Assembly (NCBI RefSeq): GCF_030848805.1
Contig: NC_092364.1
Coordinates: 682,001 to 746,000, forward strand
DNA from: Temnothorax longispinosus
Lineage: Eukaryota > Arthropoda > Insecta > Hymenoptera > Formicidae
Length of the DNA stretch: 64,000 nt
Direction: 5' to 3'
The notes beneath the pieces are model-generated. The model did not search any database and was not told the origin of the DNA. It worked only from the letters and a program-made list of their open reading frames with translations. Positions 10,743 through 24,376 of this stretch are shown here, piece by piece. A program made the translations under genes and the position numbers. How positions within the stretch are numbered: position 1 is the first letter of the stretch; every line of letters starts with the position of its first letter.

Positions 10743-13700
10743 GAGAATATATACAGTTTAAGCATGTTTTCTTCTAATTTGTTTTTGAGTCAAATTACTC
10801 TTGCCAATGGGTATTAAGATGCCAATTAAAATGATTTATTTGATCGTCGACAACACATATCACTTATTAAACTAAAATTATTTCTGTTAGCAATGTTCTA
10901 TTACATCATCACATAAGCGCGTTAAAAACAAAACTAAAAAATAAAACGCGCGATTTTTACATGGAACGCTAATATTATACATCGATCAAAGCAAATCAAA
11001 CGTAACGGATTTGTAACTGTTAAACCGCAAAAAAACCGTTGAAACTTTTTACGTTCCATTGGATCCGGTCGAATTCGGCGGAGCGCAATCACTTTATTCG
11101 ATAAATACTTTTTCACATAATGCACTATTGTAAGCTGCAGTAAATACATTACGTATTAGAGCTCTTTTGTTATTACAATGGAACAAAATCCCTGCTTAAA
11201 ATTCGATTAATCATTTAATTACCATACCAGAACCGCAGAATACATGCATTTAACATACAATTCTCGATTAGAAAGCCGATTCCCGGGCTAAAATTCCTTT
11301 GTTGTTACGGTAAAACAAAACTCTTGCTTGAAATTTCATTAATCATTTAATTACCGTATCAGAACCACCTGATATATTTAACAGGTTCGGCTAAAAGCCC
11401 GATTCACGGATTCATGATAGTCGATCTTCGCATCCGCAATCAGTGCTCCGCCGACAAACGGTTTAATTAACGCGTGCGAATAAAGGCGCCTTGAGGGTTG
11501 ATTGCTAAATGCAACGTGCACGAAGCTCACAAACATCCTCTATGTTGCATGATAGGCATTAATATCAAAGTAAAAGCATTCATGTGATTTAAAATATAAT
11601 TTATCTTTGGATACGGGGAGAAAATAGAGAAAAGCGCGATCATGAGAAATACAAGATATATAAAACATATTTGAAATATCATGCATTTATACGATATCAT
11701 CGGATATCATAATTTATGCTTACGTTAATGACGCATCGAGGATTTAAAAGAAAGCTATAAATTGCGCATCTCACTCTTTGAGAAAAAGATTCTTCTCTTA
11801 TTAAAAAAAGCTAATTTTAAACATATTATTTGATGAATCCTTAACACAAATATGTCACGCGGAAATCATATATTGTTCTTAATTTATTTTTCTTTAAAAA
11901 CGTAATAGTTTACATTGTATTATGCGGAATTATTAATTATTGCATTTTGGTGAAAATTATTATTAATCACTTATGTATCATTACCGCATAAAGTTCTAAT
12001 TATGGTTTCAACCATTGATTAATCGGTTTTGTCTTGGTAGAATGCCTCGTTGACTTGTAATCGTTTGTTACAGTAACGGGAGTCGTGCAACGGCAAAAAG
12101 AACTATTGCATCGCGTTACGGACGTTGCCGCGGACTACAGTATGTGTTCGCATAAATTGCAATGTTTATTCAAAGGCTTATGCATCCTCTTTACGCTTAG
12201 TATGGCTTCAGCGCAGCTTTAAAAAACAAAAGCAAAAAAGGACAGCTTATCAAAATTTGCAAATGCTTACGCATATAGCTGTATTTATAAAAGAAACAAT
12301 GTTGAAATATGCTTTTATTTGAAGACTTCTTATATAGGATCCTACAACCATTCTTTATTTCCTTAATGTATTACTATTGGCAATTATTTATTTATTATAT
12401 TATTATTTATATAAATTACATAATGGGTTTAATTAGGAAAAAATCCATTTTTTTTTTGTATATTGGCAAATACTTAATTTTAATTTCTCAAATTTAATTC
12501 AAATTTTTAAAAATTAAAAGTAAAAATCTTGATTTCTACGCCGTTATATAAAAAATAAAAAAATATGTGTAACAATTTATAACACATTTTTTAAATATTT
12601 TTCTGTGGAAGCACGTGGAAATTAATTTTATATTATTTATCACTTTGTAAAATTTATATATTCAATTATCTGAATCTCTCGAGAGATCGCAATGTAAACG
12701 AGACCATGTTAAAAGGCGACTAATATCACTTCCGCAAAGCGTTGAAGAACGTAATTCGCGTTAACGTAAACTCCCGAGCGCGCATGGAGTCGACAAGCTC
12801 AGAGATGTAAATATGCAGACGTCTAGCAGAGAAATACAGTAACACAGTAATTCAATTGGTAATAACACGACGTGGCACGGCGCTTTTGAGTGAGAAGAGA
12901 TTGCGTTTCTCTTTATTACGAAGTGATACGCTATTTGTAATTGTATTACAGAAGCTCGTGACCTAGATCGCTTCTTAATTCCTTTTTGAGTAAACGGTAT
13001 CGAGTCGCTTCGTTTATGGCGCTCTCAAATATTCACGATCAAATTGTACGTTACGAACTTTACTTAGCAACTTTGACAGGATCGTTAACGGGAAAAGACA
13101 AGAACAATCAACTCGCAAACAATCTAAATAATAAAAGTTTTAATAAATTAAATTTGTATAATTATAATTAGGATAATTTGCATTTATAAATTAAGTTTGA
13201 AAAATTGTGCACAAAAATATATGCAGACACTCGGAATAATTAACGGACATATTCCTTCCTCGATGGAAAACAACTGCAATGCTATCTTAATCTACGACCC
13301 GAGAATTGCAACCGTCAATTATGAGATTAAAAGAGTAGCAACGTAATTCAAATAATTAATAACACATTATCACTCGTGATACTTATTTTAAATTTTTTTC
13401 TATAATGTATCACGCCGAAGTATAGAGTGCTAGAGGCAAACAACAATATAATAAATGTTTCAATGAACTCACGGAATAAATTAGAAGTTTCCCAACGTAT
13501 TTCGATATTCTATTTAAATGTAAATAGTAGATGTCAAAGACCGAGAAGATTACGCTCAGGAAACATCAAAATGCTGATTAATTAACGATCTCATTATGTT
13601 GCGCTTGAAACTATTTCCGCGCTTCTATCTTCGATCTTTCAATCCTGAGAAACCTGTGTATTTTGATTGAATAATTCTTGGCACGTCAATCCGTTTTCGT

Positions 13701-16700
13701 GATTTTGATATATACCATGTATGATATATATCAAATTATATATAATTTAAATTATAATAAATTTAATTATAATGTATTTTCCTTAATAATAATTTAAAAA
13801 TTTACATTTTATATTTGTTTTATAATAAACTTAATATTGATTAATCTCAAAACGCAAGTTTCTATTGCATTCAAAAGTACACAAATAATTTCTACATTTC
13901 GACAATAAATAATTTTTTGACAAATACTAGCATAAAATATGAGATTTTGTTTATTTTTCTTATTTTCGTTTATTTTTCTATATATTCTTTCCAAAACATT
14001 AAAAATTAATTTCTCTTTTAAGAAAGTAATAATTCGTTCTTCCATAAAATTAATAAAATTACTTCCGTTTATGCAAAATATATTCTAAACACGCATGATT
14101 TATATATAATATTTATATCGTTAAATTAAAGCCCCACAGAATATGCCTTAATATATTAATTTGTTTTCTATTATGAGATTAAATAAAGCTCGTCGTTTCA
14201 CGCAACATGTATAATTTTGCATGTGTATATAAATAATAAAACGCGGAAATGACACGCAACACACAGGAAGCTCGGTTCTCGCAGCATTGAAAGAGTTAAT
14301 ACCTAAGCAGCGGCAATAACAAGCAAGCGCAATAAGATAAACGAGATAAACGGGAATGCAAATAATAAAGAGAGAGACACTTTCGTCTTTTGATTGCAGT
14401 AACCAGTGCGGTGGAGAAGCCGAGAAATTTATTGCTCAACGCTACCAGAGTGACAACTGGATATAGTATGTGTCGCGCAAATCCAATATAATATATTTAT
14501 AATTATTCGCGTTTAATAGTGCGTTACTAATTGTCGAATCGCACAGTTGACAATGCAGCCTCAAGGGGTCTCGAGTTCAAGCTGAGAAGATTCCTAGAGA
14601 AATTCCGAACTCGGATGCGCAACGGTATCCCGGAGCTAGGTATACCTCCGCTGGAGCCATTCACACTCGACGAGATCGACATCGATACGGATAACCCAGA
14701 AATCGGAAAGTGAGTCGATAGATACATACGCGGCCGTGTACACCGGATTCCAGAGATTATAAAAAATTTGGTAAACAAAGAAGCCTCAGCATACAATTTT
14801 AGAGAGCACGGTATAGAGATCTGTAGGATCAAAAATAATTTTACTATATACTAATTAATCACTAATAATTTCGCTAATATATTATAAAAACTTCACTGAA
14901 TTTAAATTTTATTAAGTGGCATCGAAAGCGTGAGAGTTGGCACAAGTTTTTGTATCTTAAATTCTATAGGAAGTATCTTCTATAAATATTCAAAACTTAT
15001 TTGCTTCTATGCTTAAGCGCAAAAGACTCCGATTGTTGCAATCACAATACTTGTTACGTATTACGTGTTAATACTTCCGCAAACAAGACACGTGTGTAAA
15101 ACGTCATCGTAAATCTGTTTTTCAGAATATCCTTAGTTATCGAGAACTTGGAAATGAGGAATCTATCGACTTTTTTGATCGATCGAGCAAAGTTATCGCT
15201 AATCGGCCCTACAATCACCATCAATATCTCCATTCCCGAGATTTACGCGTCGGGTCATTACAACATTTCCGGGATACTAGGAGATACATACCCGCTACGC
15301 GGCGCGGGTTCTTTCCAAACGACTGTACGCGACTTCCGCGTTTACGTGAACACCGTACTAGGCTACGCTAGAGGAATGTACATGAAGAGATTCGACCTCG
15401 ACTTCTCGCTGCGTGCCATCAAAATACATCTGGAGAACTTTATGGGCGGTGAGGAGATCGGACAAATTATGAGCAAGGTAAGACTAATAAACATTTTGTT
15501 CTTTAAACGAGTCTTCGTCTATTTAAACATTAAAGAATCTTATTTAACTAATGTATGAAAATAATGTCTCTCTCTCTCTCTCTCTCGTTTTACATTTAAC
15601 ATTTAAATACTACGTAATAATATTACGTAAAGTTTTAATATCGGGATATCGTTGTCTTTATAATCAAAGTGTACTCTCTATTTACAATTGTGATGAAAGT
15701 AGAATGTCAAAAGAAAACAAGATTGCTTGCATTCACAAGAATGCTGACAAATAATGTATCCCAACAATTAAATAATGTAAACGATATCTATTGAGTGAGT
15801 GAGTGAGTGAGTGGGTGAGTGGTCGAGTGAATTGCTTTTCAAAGAGCTAACATTTATTTCATGATATGGTTTACCTATAATATCTATCCGTCGTAAAGAT
15901 GACTCTACAATTTCACATGACAATCTATAAAGACTTATCCGTATTTTTACAAATCGTAGCCATTTCACAGAATCGTTCACAGTTCGTTTTACGACCAGTT
16001 GCCTCTTACCTCTTGCGATTTTACGGGGTAATGATTATCATAAAAAACTTTTTACGATCGTTTCAATATCCGATTTTATTCGCGATGTACGCAAACATCA
16101 GTGGGGCGAGGTCGCGTTTCTCCGGCCATTGAAACCGAAATTCCATGTCGCTTGCCGAATATGAATCGCTCGCTCGATTTGTTCGTGTTTCACATCGACA
16201 GCAACGCAGATCTCGACTGGCGCAACTGTTGATTTGAACACGTGTCGCTAACTGATTGCCTCCAAATGATTGCAATAAATCACAGATTACTGATATGCAT
16301 TGAAAAAATAAAGCAATTTATGTTCTATTAATCTGACAGTAAAAAATTACAATTTTAATTGTATATAGATAACATAACTGTGTGAAACACTTGAATTTCA
16401 GATTGAACAATATACTTGAGATCGATACTCTGATACAAAATTCTAGCAGAACAAAATCATTACAGAATGGATTTCATCCGAATTATATACAACGTGTATT
16501 TCGATTATAAAATCAATTTATCGGTTTGCAGGTCTTTGAAGATTTAACACCGGAAGCAATGGACATCATTAAACCAGACATATTGCCCCCAATTCAGGAT
16601 TATGTTGCGAGCCACGTGAACGAGACGATTCATCATCTGACTATGAGAGATCTGTTTCACGTTCTGCTGGGAGAGTACGAATTCGGAGATATCACGCATT

Positions 16701-16714
16701 TACTGATACCCTGA
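8220..16714 (+). CDS. JHBP/takeout-family secreted protein, five coding exons
   Basis: Coding exons 8220-8370, 14400-14465, 14547-14709, 15126-15477 and 16532-16714 join through GT-AG introns with matching phases (1, 1, 2, 0) into 304 codons without a stop. Residues 12-27 form a hydrophobic signal peptide (a second ATG at codon 12 may be the real start). Residues 99-111 read GIPELGIPPLEPF, a hallmark of haemolymph JHBP/takeout proteins, and the alternating hydrophobic pattern through to the C-terminal RDLFHVLLG is also family-like. The family folds as a lipid-binding tube and carries juvenile hormone or other hydrophobic ligands; some members are clock- or feeding-regulated. Five or so N-glycosylation motifs are present (NAT, NLS, NIS twice, NET). 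Unusually, the only cysteine is at residue 3, in or before the signal peptide, so the N-terminal disulfide typical of the family is missing. Ligand and role are not inferable. Confidence 0.85.
10706..10737. repeat. (TA)n microsatellite
   Basis: About 15 uninterrupted TA units in the first intron of the JHBP-family gene. Confidence 0.9.
11162..11420. repeat. Tandem duplication, period about 132 bp
   Basis: Two diverged copies follow one another. Both carry TTGTTrTTAC, then AACAAAA, then the shared ATTAATCATTTAATTACC block, then AGAACC and a GCCCGATTC/GCCGATTCCC end. Identity is roughly 75-80 percent by eye, so the duplication is not recent. Confidence 0.65.
14400..14465 (+). CDS. JHBP-family gene, exon 2
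   Basis: A 66-bp exon with acceptor GATTGCAG and donor GTATGT. It encodes about 22 residues with an NAT glycosylation motif. The phase fits both neighbours. Confidence 0.75.
14547..14709 (+). CDS. JHBP-family gene, exon 3 (GIPELGIPPLEPF motif)
   Basis: Acceptor GCACAG and donor GTGAGT. Only this acceptor choice gives the required phase; a CAG 11 bases downstream does not. It encodes residues 74-126 with the diagnostic proline-rich motif. Confidence 0.85.
15126..15477 (+). CDS. JHBP-family gene, exon 4 (core of the fold)
   Basis: Acceptor TTTTTCAG and donor GTAAGA. Residues 128-244 hold the long beta-rich centre, including the ISIPEIYASGHYNISG segment typical of the family. Confidence 0.85.
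15567..15586. repeat. (TC)n microsatellite
   Basis: Ten TC units in intron 4 of the JHBP-family gene. Confidence 0.85.
15793..15820. repeat. (GAGT)n microsatellite
   Basis: Seven GAGT-like units with one GGGT interruption, in intron 4 of the JHBP-family gene. Confidence 0.85.
16532..16714 (+). CDS. JHBP-family gene, exon 5 (C-terminus)
   Basis: Acceptor GTTTGCAG. Encodes residues 245-304 and stops at TGA 16,712-16,714. The end (residues near EYEFGDITHLL) resembles usual family C-termini. No canonical AATAAA is seen in the next 200 bases. Confidence 0.85.
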   Translation, partial: VFEDLTPEAMDIIKPDILPPIQDYVASHVNETIHHLTMRDLFHVLLGEYEFGDITHLLIP

Positions 16715-19700
16715 GGAGATACTCACGAAAATGTAGCAGAAATGCATCGCCGAATTATCGGGTCGCGCAGTTACGAGCGCAATAACACTAGCTTAATGTG
16801 TCTGACAATGCTTGAATGTCTTCATATTCAAGGTGCAAGAAATCGATTGCAACTCAATGCAAGTACAATGCACGTTGAGCTGGAACGAACAATACTCGCG
16901 ACGATATAAAATGCGACAAGTCAAGTTGATTTTGAAGTCAGCTTTGTATTACGTAATACGCGTTGACCACTCGAAGGTCTTTGACTACCTTGCCTGATGC
17001 TAACCATTGATTATCCATTGTCTTGCCGAAGAAGGATTATTTTATCCGCGTCGGGAAAGGGGGAGGGTACGGAGTTATTGACTTCCTTTCGTTCGTTTCT
17101 CTCTTAAAACTATGTTAAATTAATTATTTCCGAAAATTCTTTTCCGATATAATCAATTCGCTCAAATATATCGAAAATTTTTATGCTGGATACGCACTGC
17201 TCGTTAAGAGATGACGAATTAGTTTACGCTATAGTTTGTATATATATACAATTTACATAATTCAGCTATACGGTAACTCATCTCCTTAGCATCTGCTTGA
17301 AAATTCGATTTAATTCCGTGCAAAGACATCGTAAAGTTTCCCATCACCCGCTGTGAGTGCATCAGTGAAAGAGGCAAAATGTTTAATTCATCGAATCGCT
17401 CGGTGAATCCCGGCGCATCTCTAATCCGCTGATAAAGGCGAGCGAAAGTATTACGACCTTGAATGGCGATGGCATCAAATCTTCAGTATTGCGAAATCGA
17501 CGCCAGCCATTCATCCACTTAGGTGTCGGTGATCAATGATGAACGAAGCGAGACCGTGAGAGGTGGTTTTACAGTGATGAAAAAACTATCAGTGTAAAAT
17601 GGCTCGCCATTTTTTCGTTATACTGTTATACAGGGTAAGGCACTCAAACCTTTTAGCGTGTGCCATACATTGTGCATCAATTTTCATTGGTTGCCGTATG
17701 TTACTAAAAATAAATTTCATTAACATTTTGAAAGCCAGACAAGCCGAAATTAACAAAAAATTATTGGGACGTATTAATTATTGCTTCATTTTTGTTGAAT
17801 GTAGTAATAATTAAATTTGAAAAGGTAATTCATAAGTAATAAGATAATAATTATTTTGTTGATGTTATATATCCGTATAAATATGTATAATAATTTCTAG
17901 AATTTTCTTAGCAATTACGACTGCAAATACTTTCGTAATTCCAAATACAAAATATAGTTTTTTTTTTTAATTTGTCATTGTCATGTAAAGGCGTTTAGTT
18001 GCACGAAATTTTATAGATATAAAAGCACTATGTATGACAATTTCTACTTAAATATTATTACTTTCAATTTATATTAATGACCAAAGAGATAATATTTCAT
18101 ATATAGTGTAAAATGATTATTATATATATATATATATCACGTGAAAAAATAATTTATAAATTTATATATTGCTTACATTTAAAACATTGAAACAAACGTC
18201 ATATCTGAAGTGCAATGGTTTCAAAAATATCGAAGTATTCAGAATAATTAAGTCTTATTCTTTCTTCTTCAATTGCTCCGGTTATCAAAAATGTCAATAG
18301 TTTACAATGATTAGCACACGTGAGCTATTTTTATTTTAGCTTTTCCGTTTATAATTTTGTTATAATTTTAGAATTTCCATTTATAAAGTATAACGTACAA
18401 ACGGTTTACAAAATATAACACATACTGACACGTATATAGTTTGCCGGAACATCGTATACGATTAAGTTAATTATTATAGCATACGTAATTATGCTAAACG
18501 CTGTATGCGCCATAATGCATCGGATTATAATTAGAGGCAGCGTCTGTATGATAGCAGAATTAATGTTGATGTTTTGTTAACTGTTATAAGATAATTTAGT
18601 GATTTAGTGATAGTGTGTAAATGGAACCACATCATTTACTGATTAAGATTATTGCAATTTGTAACAATCATAAAATTTATTAAATATTTATGATGTTACG
18701 GTTTTATATATGTATCACATTTGTAAAACTTTGACACAGCAATAATTTTGTGATTAATCGTTTCTACGTGGAAACAAATTAATTAAAGAAATAATTTAAT
18801 TAATTTTCCCAATACTCATTTTTATCCAGCAAAAATGCATATAATAATTTACATTAAATCATTGAACAGAAAGATTTCTCTTCAGATGAACAGCGATCTT
18901 TTAAAATAATTTAAGTAATACTTTAAAGCTTATTAAATTTCAGTGACAAAATATAATCGATTATATCTCGCCTATTATTAATGTTGTTAAAAATGTTATG
19001 ATAGATCAGAATCGCAAATCTATCTGTCAGATAAATTTCATTTTATAAATTTTTATGCAGTCTTCAGATAATATCTCATATATTCTTAAGAACAACCTGA
19101 TAGTACTCATTGTTACGGCACGGTCGTCTATAATCAATCATCCTCCATCACTTGTGTCTATCAGCTGCTTTTAAATGAATTAAAAAAGATTCCTAATTTT
19201 GAGTCAACAATTTTATTATTTAATGTACTATTTCACGATCTTAGCTTTACGTCTAATGTTTTCAATAAGTTTATCGATTACATAAATTCCTTTTTAAATC
19301 AACGACAAATGAAAAATTAAAGCTACCACAAGGATTTATCGATATCGCGATTGCGTAATCATTTTTCACGAAATAATTAATTAAACAAAATTCATCTTCT
19401 GGATTGGCGATAACACGGTACGTGATGATTATTTCGTATTATTTGTTTCAGCTTCGTAACAAATTGACATACGGAATAGATAAAAAATATGGTCAAAATT
19501 GATGAATAAAAAATAATTAAAAGAAATTAATTAAAACAGAATTTTCAGATTATCTTTTATATATCTCTCTTTCAAATAAGAAATTATTTAACGATTTAAT
19601 TCTATATCAAATATAAAATAGAAATAAATCCGCTTTAATATAATTTTCCATTTCCAATTATTGTTTCGTTACGATTCCTGTATTACTGTGATGAATTATT

Positions 19701-21264
19701 ATTCAAACCGTAGGTTTAGAATTATGTGTACGTAGGTTGGAATTACGTATTTTAACCTCCTATGTTTCAATCGTATACGTATACGTATATGTTCACCACT
19801 AACTTTATGTGCAGTTGTACATTTTATGTAGTACGGAGTAACATCTATTAAACAAAATCAATTTACTTGTGTTGACTGTAAATAAAAAAATTTTACACCA
19901 ACGTGGTTCATACACCGTTTAGATTGCCAACTGTATCGATAGAAATTTTAATCCCCTGCCAGAGGGTTAATAACTATCGTGCTACAAATACGTGATCGTC
20001 AATAAGGATAAAGACTTCATCCCTACGTTACTCCCATCGAGATACTCATCAGTTATCGATAACAGCTTATCTTGGACTACCGACTACTGTTTGTTTAACC
20101 AAGGCGTGAAGACAAACAAGTGTCTTTAAGCATCCATGAATCAGCGAATTTGCACAGCGCCGCATTTAAAATCTTTACAAATTCTATAGAATTACAAATG
20201 TAAAAGTTCTTAAATTTTTTTATATCTAAAAGTGAGATTATGTTAAGTTAAAAAAAACTACTTAGGAGATCTTTGAATTATTTAATGTGCAAATGAATCA
20301 CGTACTTATTCAATATAATATTTCAAAAATGTTAAATTTAAAAATATATAGAATTACTTAATTTAATTTTTAATTTAATTTATTGCAATGCTCAGTGGAG
20401 AAAACTACAAACACAAAAATTATAATAAAGAGTGCACGTAAATGATGAAGCACCAACATATTGTTGTTATAAAGCCTACCAGAAAAGACAACGTACGAAT
20501 ATTTGACAAATCGACAAATAGACAATCGATCGTTTACAAGAGGAAACTTAGTCGCTCTCATACAGCAACAGATCCATTTACACGCATACACTCACAGCAC
20601 ACCACACATATTTAAAATACGCATAATATTTCTGACTCGGGTAGATACGCGGCTTATAATTGATTCATTCGAGGAAACAGTCGATGCGATAAAGCTAGAG
20701 GCAGCGGTGCGAAAAGAAAACAGAGAGAAGGAAGATTTTATGGTAATAGGGAAGTTTATTGAAATATTTGACTGCGCACTAGCAGAAGGAAACGCGAAAC
20801 TTGGCAGAGTGATGTGAAGGAAAGAAGAGAAGGTCAGGGTAACGGATATTTGGGGCGTTTAAGAAGTGGAGCTCAGAGTTCAGGTGTAAAAGGCGTCGAA
20901 GATATAGAAGAATATTGGAGAAACGGAGACAGAAAACAAGGCAGCAGAGATGAAGACAAAACGTTGTTGTATTGAGCCAACCGAAGTTTAAATAAAGTGG
21001 GGATATATGGTCAAAACAAACATAACATTGCAGGAAAAACAGAGACATAAGTTTTGAATGTATTGAATGCGATTTAGCAATGTTGATTCAGTGCTGGAGT
21101 GTATATACGACGTCGGCGTAATCAAAAAGAGAGATGACGATTGAGATACATGAAGCTTTTGGGAAGTGGAGAGGATATGCCAGAAAAGATACAGAAGATG
21201 CAAACGAGCAAAGGCGACTCGATACTTTATGTCCACGTGCGATTTAAAGGATCAAGAAGAATCA
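16715..21264. other. Intergenic region, nothing recognised
   Basis: AT-rich DNA with a (TA)n run near 18,120-18,137. No coding region is supported. A frame at 20,503-20,817 is open but overlaps a dispersed repeat and has no domain I recognise. Confidence 0.4.
20382..20500 (+). repeat. Dispersed repeat fragment, copy A
   Basis: The ATTGCAATG start and the CACCAACATATTGTTGTTAT...AAGCCTACC block recur in the same order at 53,830-53,893. This indicates two fragments of one repeat family. Confidence 0.45.
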
Positions 21265-21537
21265 ATGGCCCGTATTCTGGACCCCTATTCTGTAACTCTA
21301 ACGACAGTGTCGGTATCGTTATGTCGTCGTTGCGCAGCTTTTTTTCCATATAGTATACCCGCGCAACGACAACGTAACGATACCGACACTGTCGTTACGA
21401 GTTACAGAATAAGGGTCCTAAACGCACTTTTATCGATAAACGCGCGCATTTATTTCTGAGATTCTATAGTATATGTAACGTAAAATATATGTTAAATGCG
21501 CGCATTTAGCGAAAAGTGCGTTCAGAATACGGGCCAA
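21265..21537. mobile_element. MITE-like foldback element made of two hairpins
   Basis: Terminal inverted repeats GGCCCGTATTCTG (21,267) and CAGAATACGGGCC (ending 21,535) enclose two separate stem-loops: 21,279-21,418 (arms GGACCC-CTATTCTG... and ...CAGAATAAGGGTCC) and 21,421-21,522 (arms AACGCACTTTTATCG... and ...GCGAAAAGTGCGTT). The element is about 270 bp, without coding capacity. Flanking AAT on each side is a possible 3-bp target duplication. Confidence 0.75.
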
Positions 21538-24323
21538 TGTAATAGTAAATACCGAGTATTTTGATTGAGGATGATCGAGGTATAGGTACGGAGTTAAGAA
21601 AGATATCGAAGGATTGAAAATGAGATAGAAGTACAGAATTAAGAAAGACATTGAAGAATTGAAGATGAGATAGAAAAACCGGAAATGAGAAATAAGGATT
21701 TGGAAAGATTAAGATGTGAAGCGTTGAAGGATTATAGCCCATTTAGCTACCGTTTTAAGGTCATTGTTTAACGCCGCAATGGAAAGTTAATATCTTCGGA
21801 ATATCTTTGATTTAATAATTTTACTCAAACAATTTTATCAATAATTACGCCAACGTAAGTGCTTTGCGTTTTTTAAGTTGCGTTTTACAAAAATATACCA
21901 ATTGTTTGTATCTTAATCATTCGATGCATTCACATTAATTAATTCAATGCTTCCTTTAATTTAATGTGATACTCAATGAAAGATTATACATATATCACGA
22001 GATGCTCTAATCTAGGATCTCTAATCTATATTCGATGAATATTGCTAAAAGTAATACCCATTGATAAATAATGATTCTACGGGATTAAATCAGAGTATGT
22101 TATCGTTACCGCTGATACCATAAATCTCTATTCGCATGATGCTATCATCATCAGTGATCTGTGATCACGCACATGCGTGGGCTCTTCCATTCAATCTCGC
22201 AAAGTACCTATTCTGGCAGAGGAATATTTTTTCGCATTAATTCTTTTCCATTTGATATTAAAGAGCAAATTAGATTAGTAATCTTTATTTCTATGTCAGA
22301 TTAACTTGAGTCATAAATGTAATTAATTTTCAAATTATAGACAGCCAGAAAAAAATTGCATGACTTATTTTAATATGGTCAAAACAGAAAATTTTAATTA
22401 GCTTAAGTCTTTAGTAAACACATAAAATATTTCTGAAAGAAATTAAAGAGAAATATTATTCGTTTTACTCCAGTTTAATTTACAGAAGTTCGTATTGACA
22501 TTTTTGTACACATATATTAATAAATATATTTTGCTTTTCAGAAGTTAAGGGCTCGTGCATGTACGAGCTTTTACAATCTTCGCGTTACTGACGCGTTTCG
22601 ACAAGAAGACATTATTGCGTACCAGTTCGAGAATATGGGACTTTTTTCATGCATCCTATTGAGATGTTTTCATTCCATAAAATTTTATTGGACACGAAAA
22701 AACTCAATAATCTCAGAAGATCGCTCGATTACAATTCGGTGATAATACGTGAGAAGTAGAAGGCGTGGGAAGCTACCGGATATTCGTGAGTATCGTAATC
22801 AATCGTATTTGGTTGAATAACGCGTAGGTAGGCAAAACCAATTGCTAAAACCGTGCATGGAAGATATACAGGTAGAGAATTTTCGATAACAATAACACAA
22901 GTTCTCTCGTCCAGGCAACGCTTCACAGTCAAAGTTTCAACAATAGATCACGCGCATGACGAACGTATTCGCGAGGATTGCAACACAAACTCAGAATGTT
23001 TAACGATATTTGTCGTTAGTCTTCCATGCACGCTAAGCTTGTTAATTATTCCTGTTTATGATACCGACCGTTTAATAAAAGTGCAAAGCCGTTGTTGGTT
23101 CGACATTGTTTCTTTCGCGTTTGTTCTCATTTCGCCGTAGGATATATATTGCGACGTATACCTAAAGTAAACGTTTTCCATTATATGAGCTTTATAACGG
23201 AGGCGTATTAGTATTTACGAAGACGCGGAATCGCTATTTCGTCAATAATTGATTTTTACGACGTGGTAGTCGTTCACCTTGAGACAAAAGCGTTTGGACA
23301 GTCATCCCATATGTTTCTTACAGTAAAATAAAAATACAAAACTGGAAACAAAACACATGTCGGAAATTCTATTTAACATCATCCGTTGTTTATCAAATAC
23401 TATGTGTAAAATAAATTTTACGAATGAAGCAGTCATTCAGAGTTGAAATATAAAAACAAAATATAAAAAATAAAAACACGTCAAACGCTTTGTATCGATC
23501 GAAATCTGTCAATGGCGATTACAAAGTTGCACGGAATTCTTCGCTCTATTAAATTTCAAGTTTGACAAGCCTTAGCAAGAAAATTTAAAATTTCATTATG
23601 CAAAAATACCTTAGAATTCAAGAACTTCATAATAAGTTTTCTGAACAGTATGTCACAATTATTCATTAATATTAAGAATTAAAAGAAAACATTGTTTACA
23701 AGCGAAAAGACAATGAAAAAAGACATGTAAAAAATTTTTTTTAAAAGATAGCAACTATAGTCATTACATATCATAGTCTTTCAATCATCAAAGTAAACAA
23801 AACTTAGAATCACACACAAAATCCTATTCAGGTTTGAAAAGAGGTTTGAAATGAGAAAAAAAATCAAGGTAATATCTATTTCCAAATGTTTAAATACTTT
23901 TCCCAAAAGCTCTCTATTTTTAATATAGTTTATAAACTGAAAACTATTGATGTTTATATTCTTTCATAAGAGTCGCCAATTTAGATTTAGATAAAGAATT
24001 TGTAACGTTTCATATACTAATTTGATCGAAACAAATAAAATTATTCTTATTTTGTATTCTTATGTTGTACTTTAAAGAATAAAAAAAGTATAATATTGCA
24101 GGATATTTTGAAGAATGTATAATATTCTGTTCTCTCCTTTTATTTTACGGTTTAAGAGAGTTAGGATGAAATACAGTTTGTGGCTGGCGTCTAGCCACTT
24201 TATATACCCTCGAAAGCAACAGTTGGTGGGGAGTCACGCGAGCCGACAGGCGCACAAAACGCGTATGCGGGTGCAACGAGGAAAGCTCGGAACGAACGCC
24301 GGCGACGGGGGTGCGCATGAGAG

Positions 24324-24376
<53 letters not shown>

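Larger units (their letters stand above)
8371..14399 (+). other. Intron 1 of the JHBP-family gene
   Basis: A 6-kb AT-rich intron from GTAAGT to TTGCAG. It contains a (TA)n run (10,706-10,737) and a tandem duplication at 11,162-11,420. No nested gene was recognised. Confidence 0.7.

Noticed and set aside
14527..14832. 101-residue minus frame over JHBP exon 3
   Set aside because: Shadow of the well-supported plus-strand exon.
20503..20817. 104-residue frame with a Glu/Lys-rich end
   Set aside because: Starts within a dispersed repeat fragment and has no homologous feature I can name; not supported as a gene.
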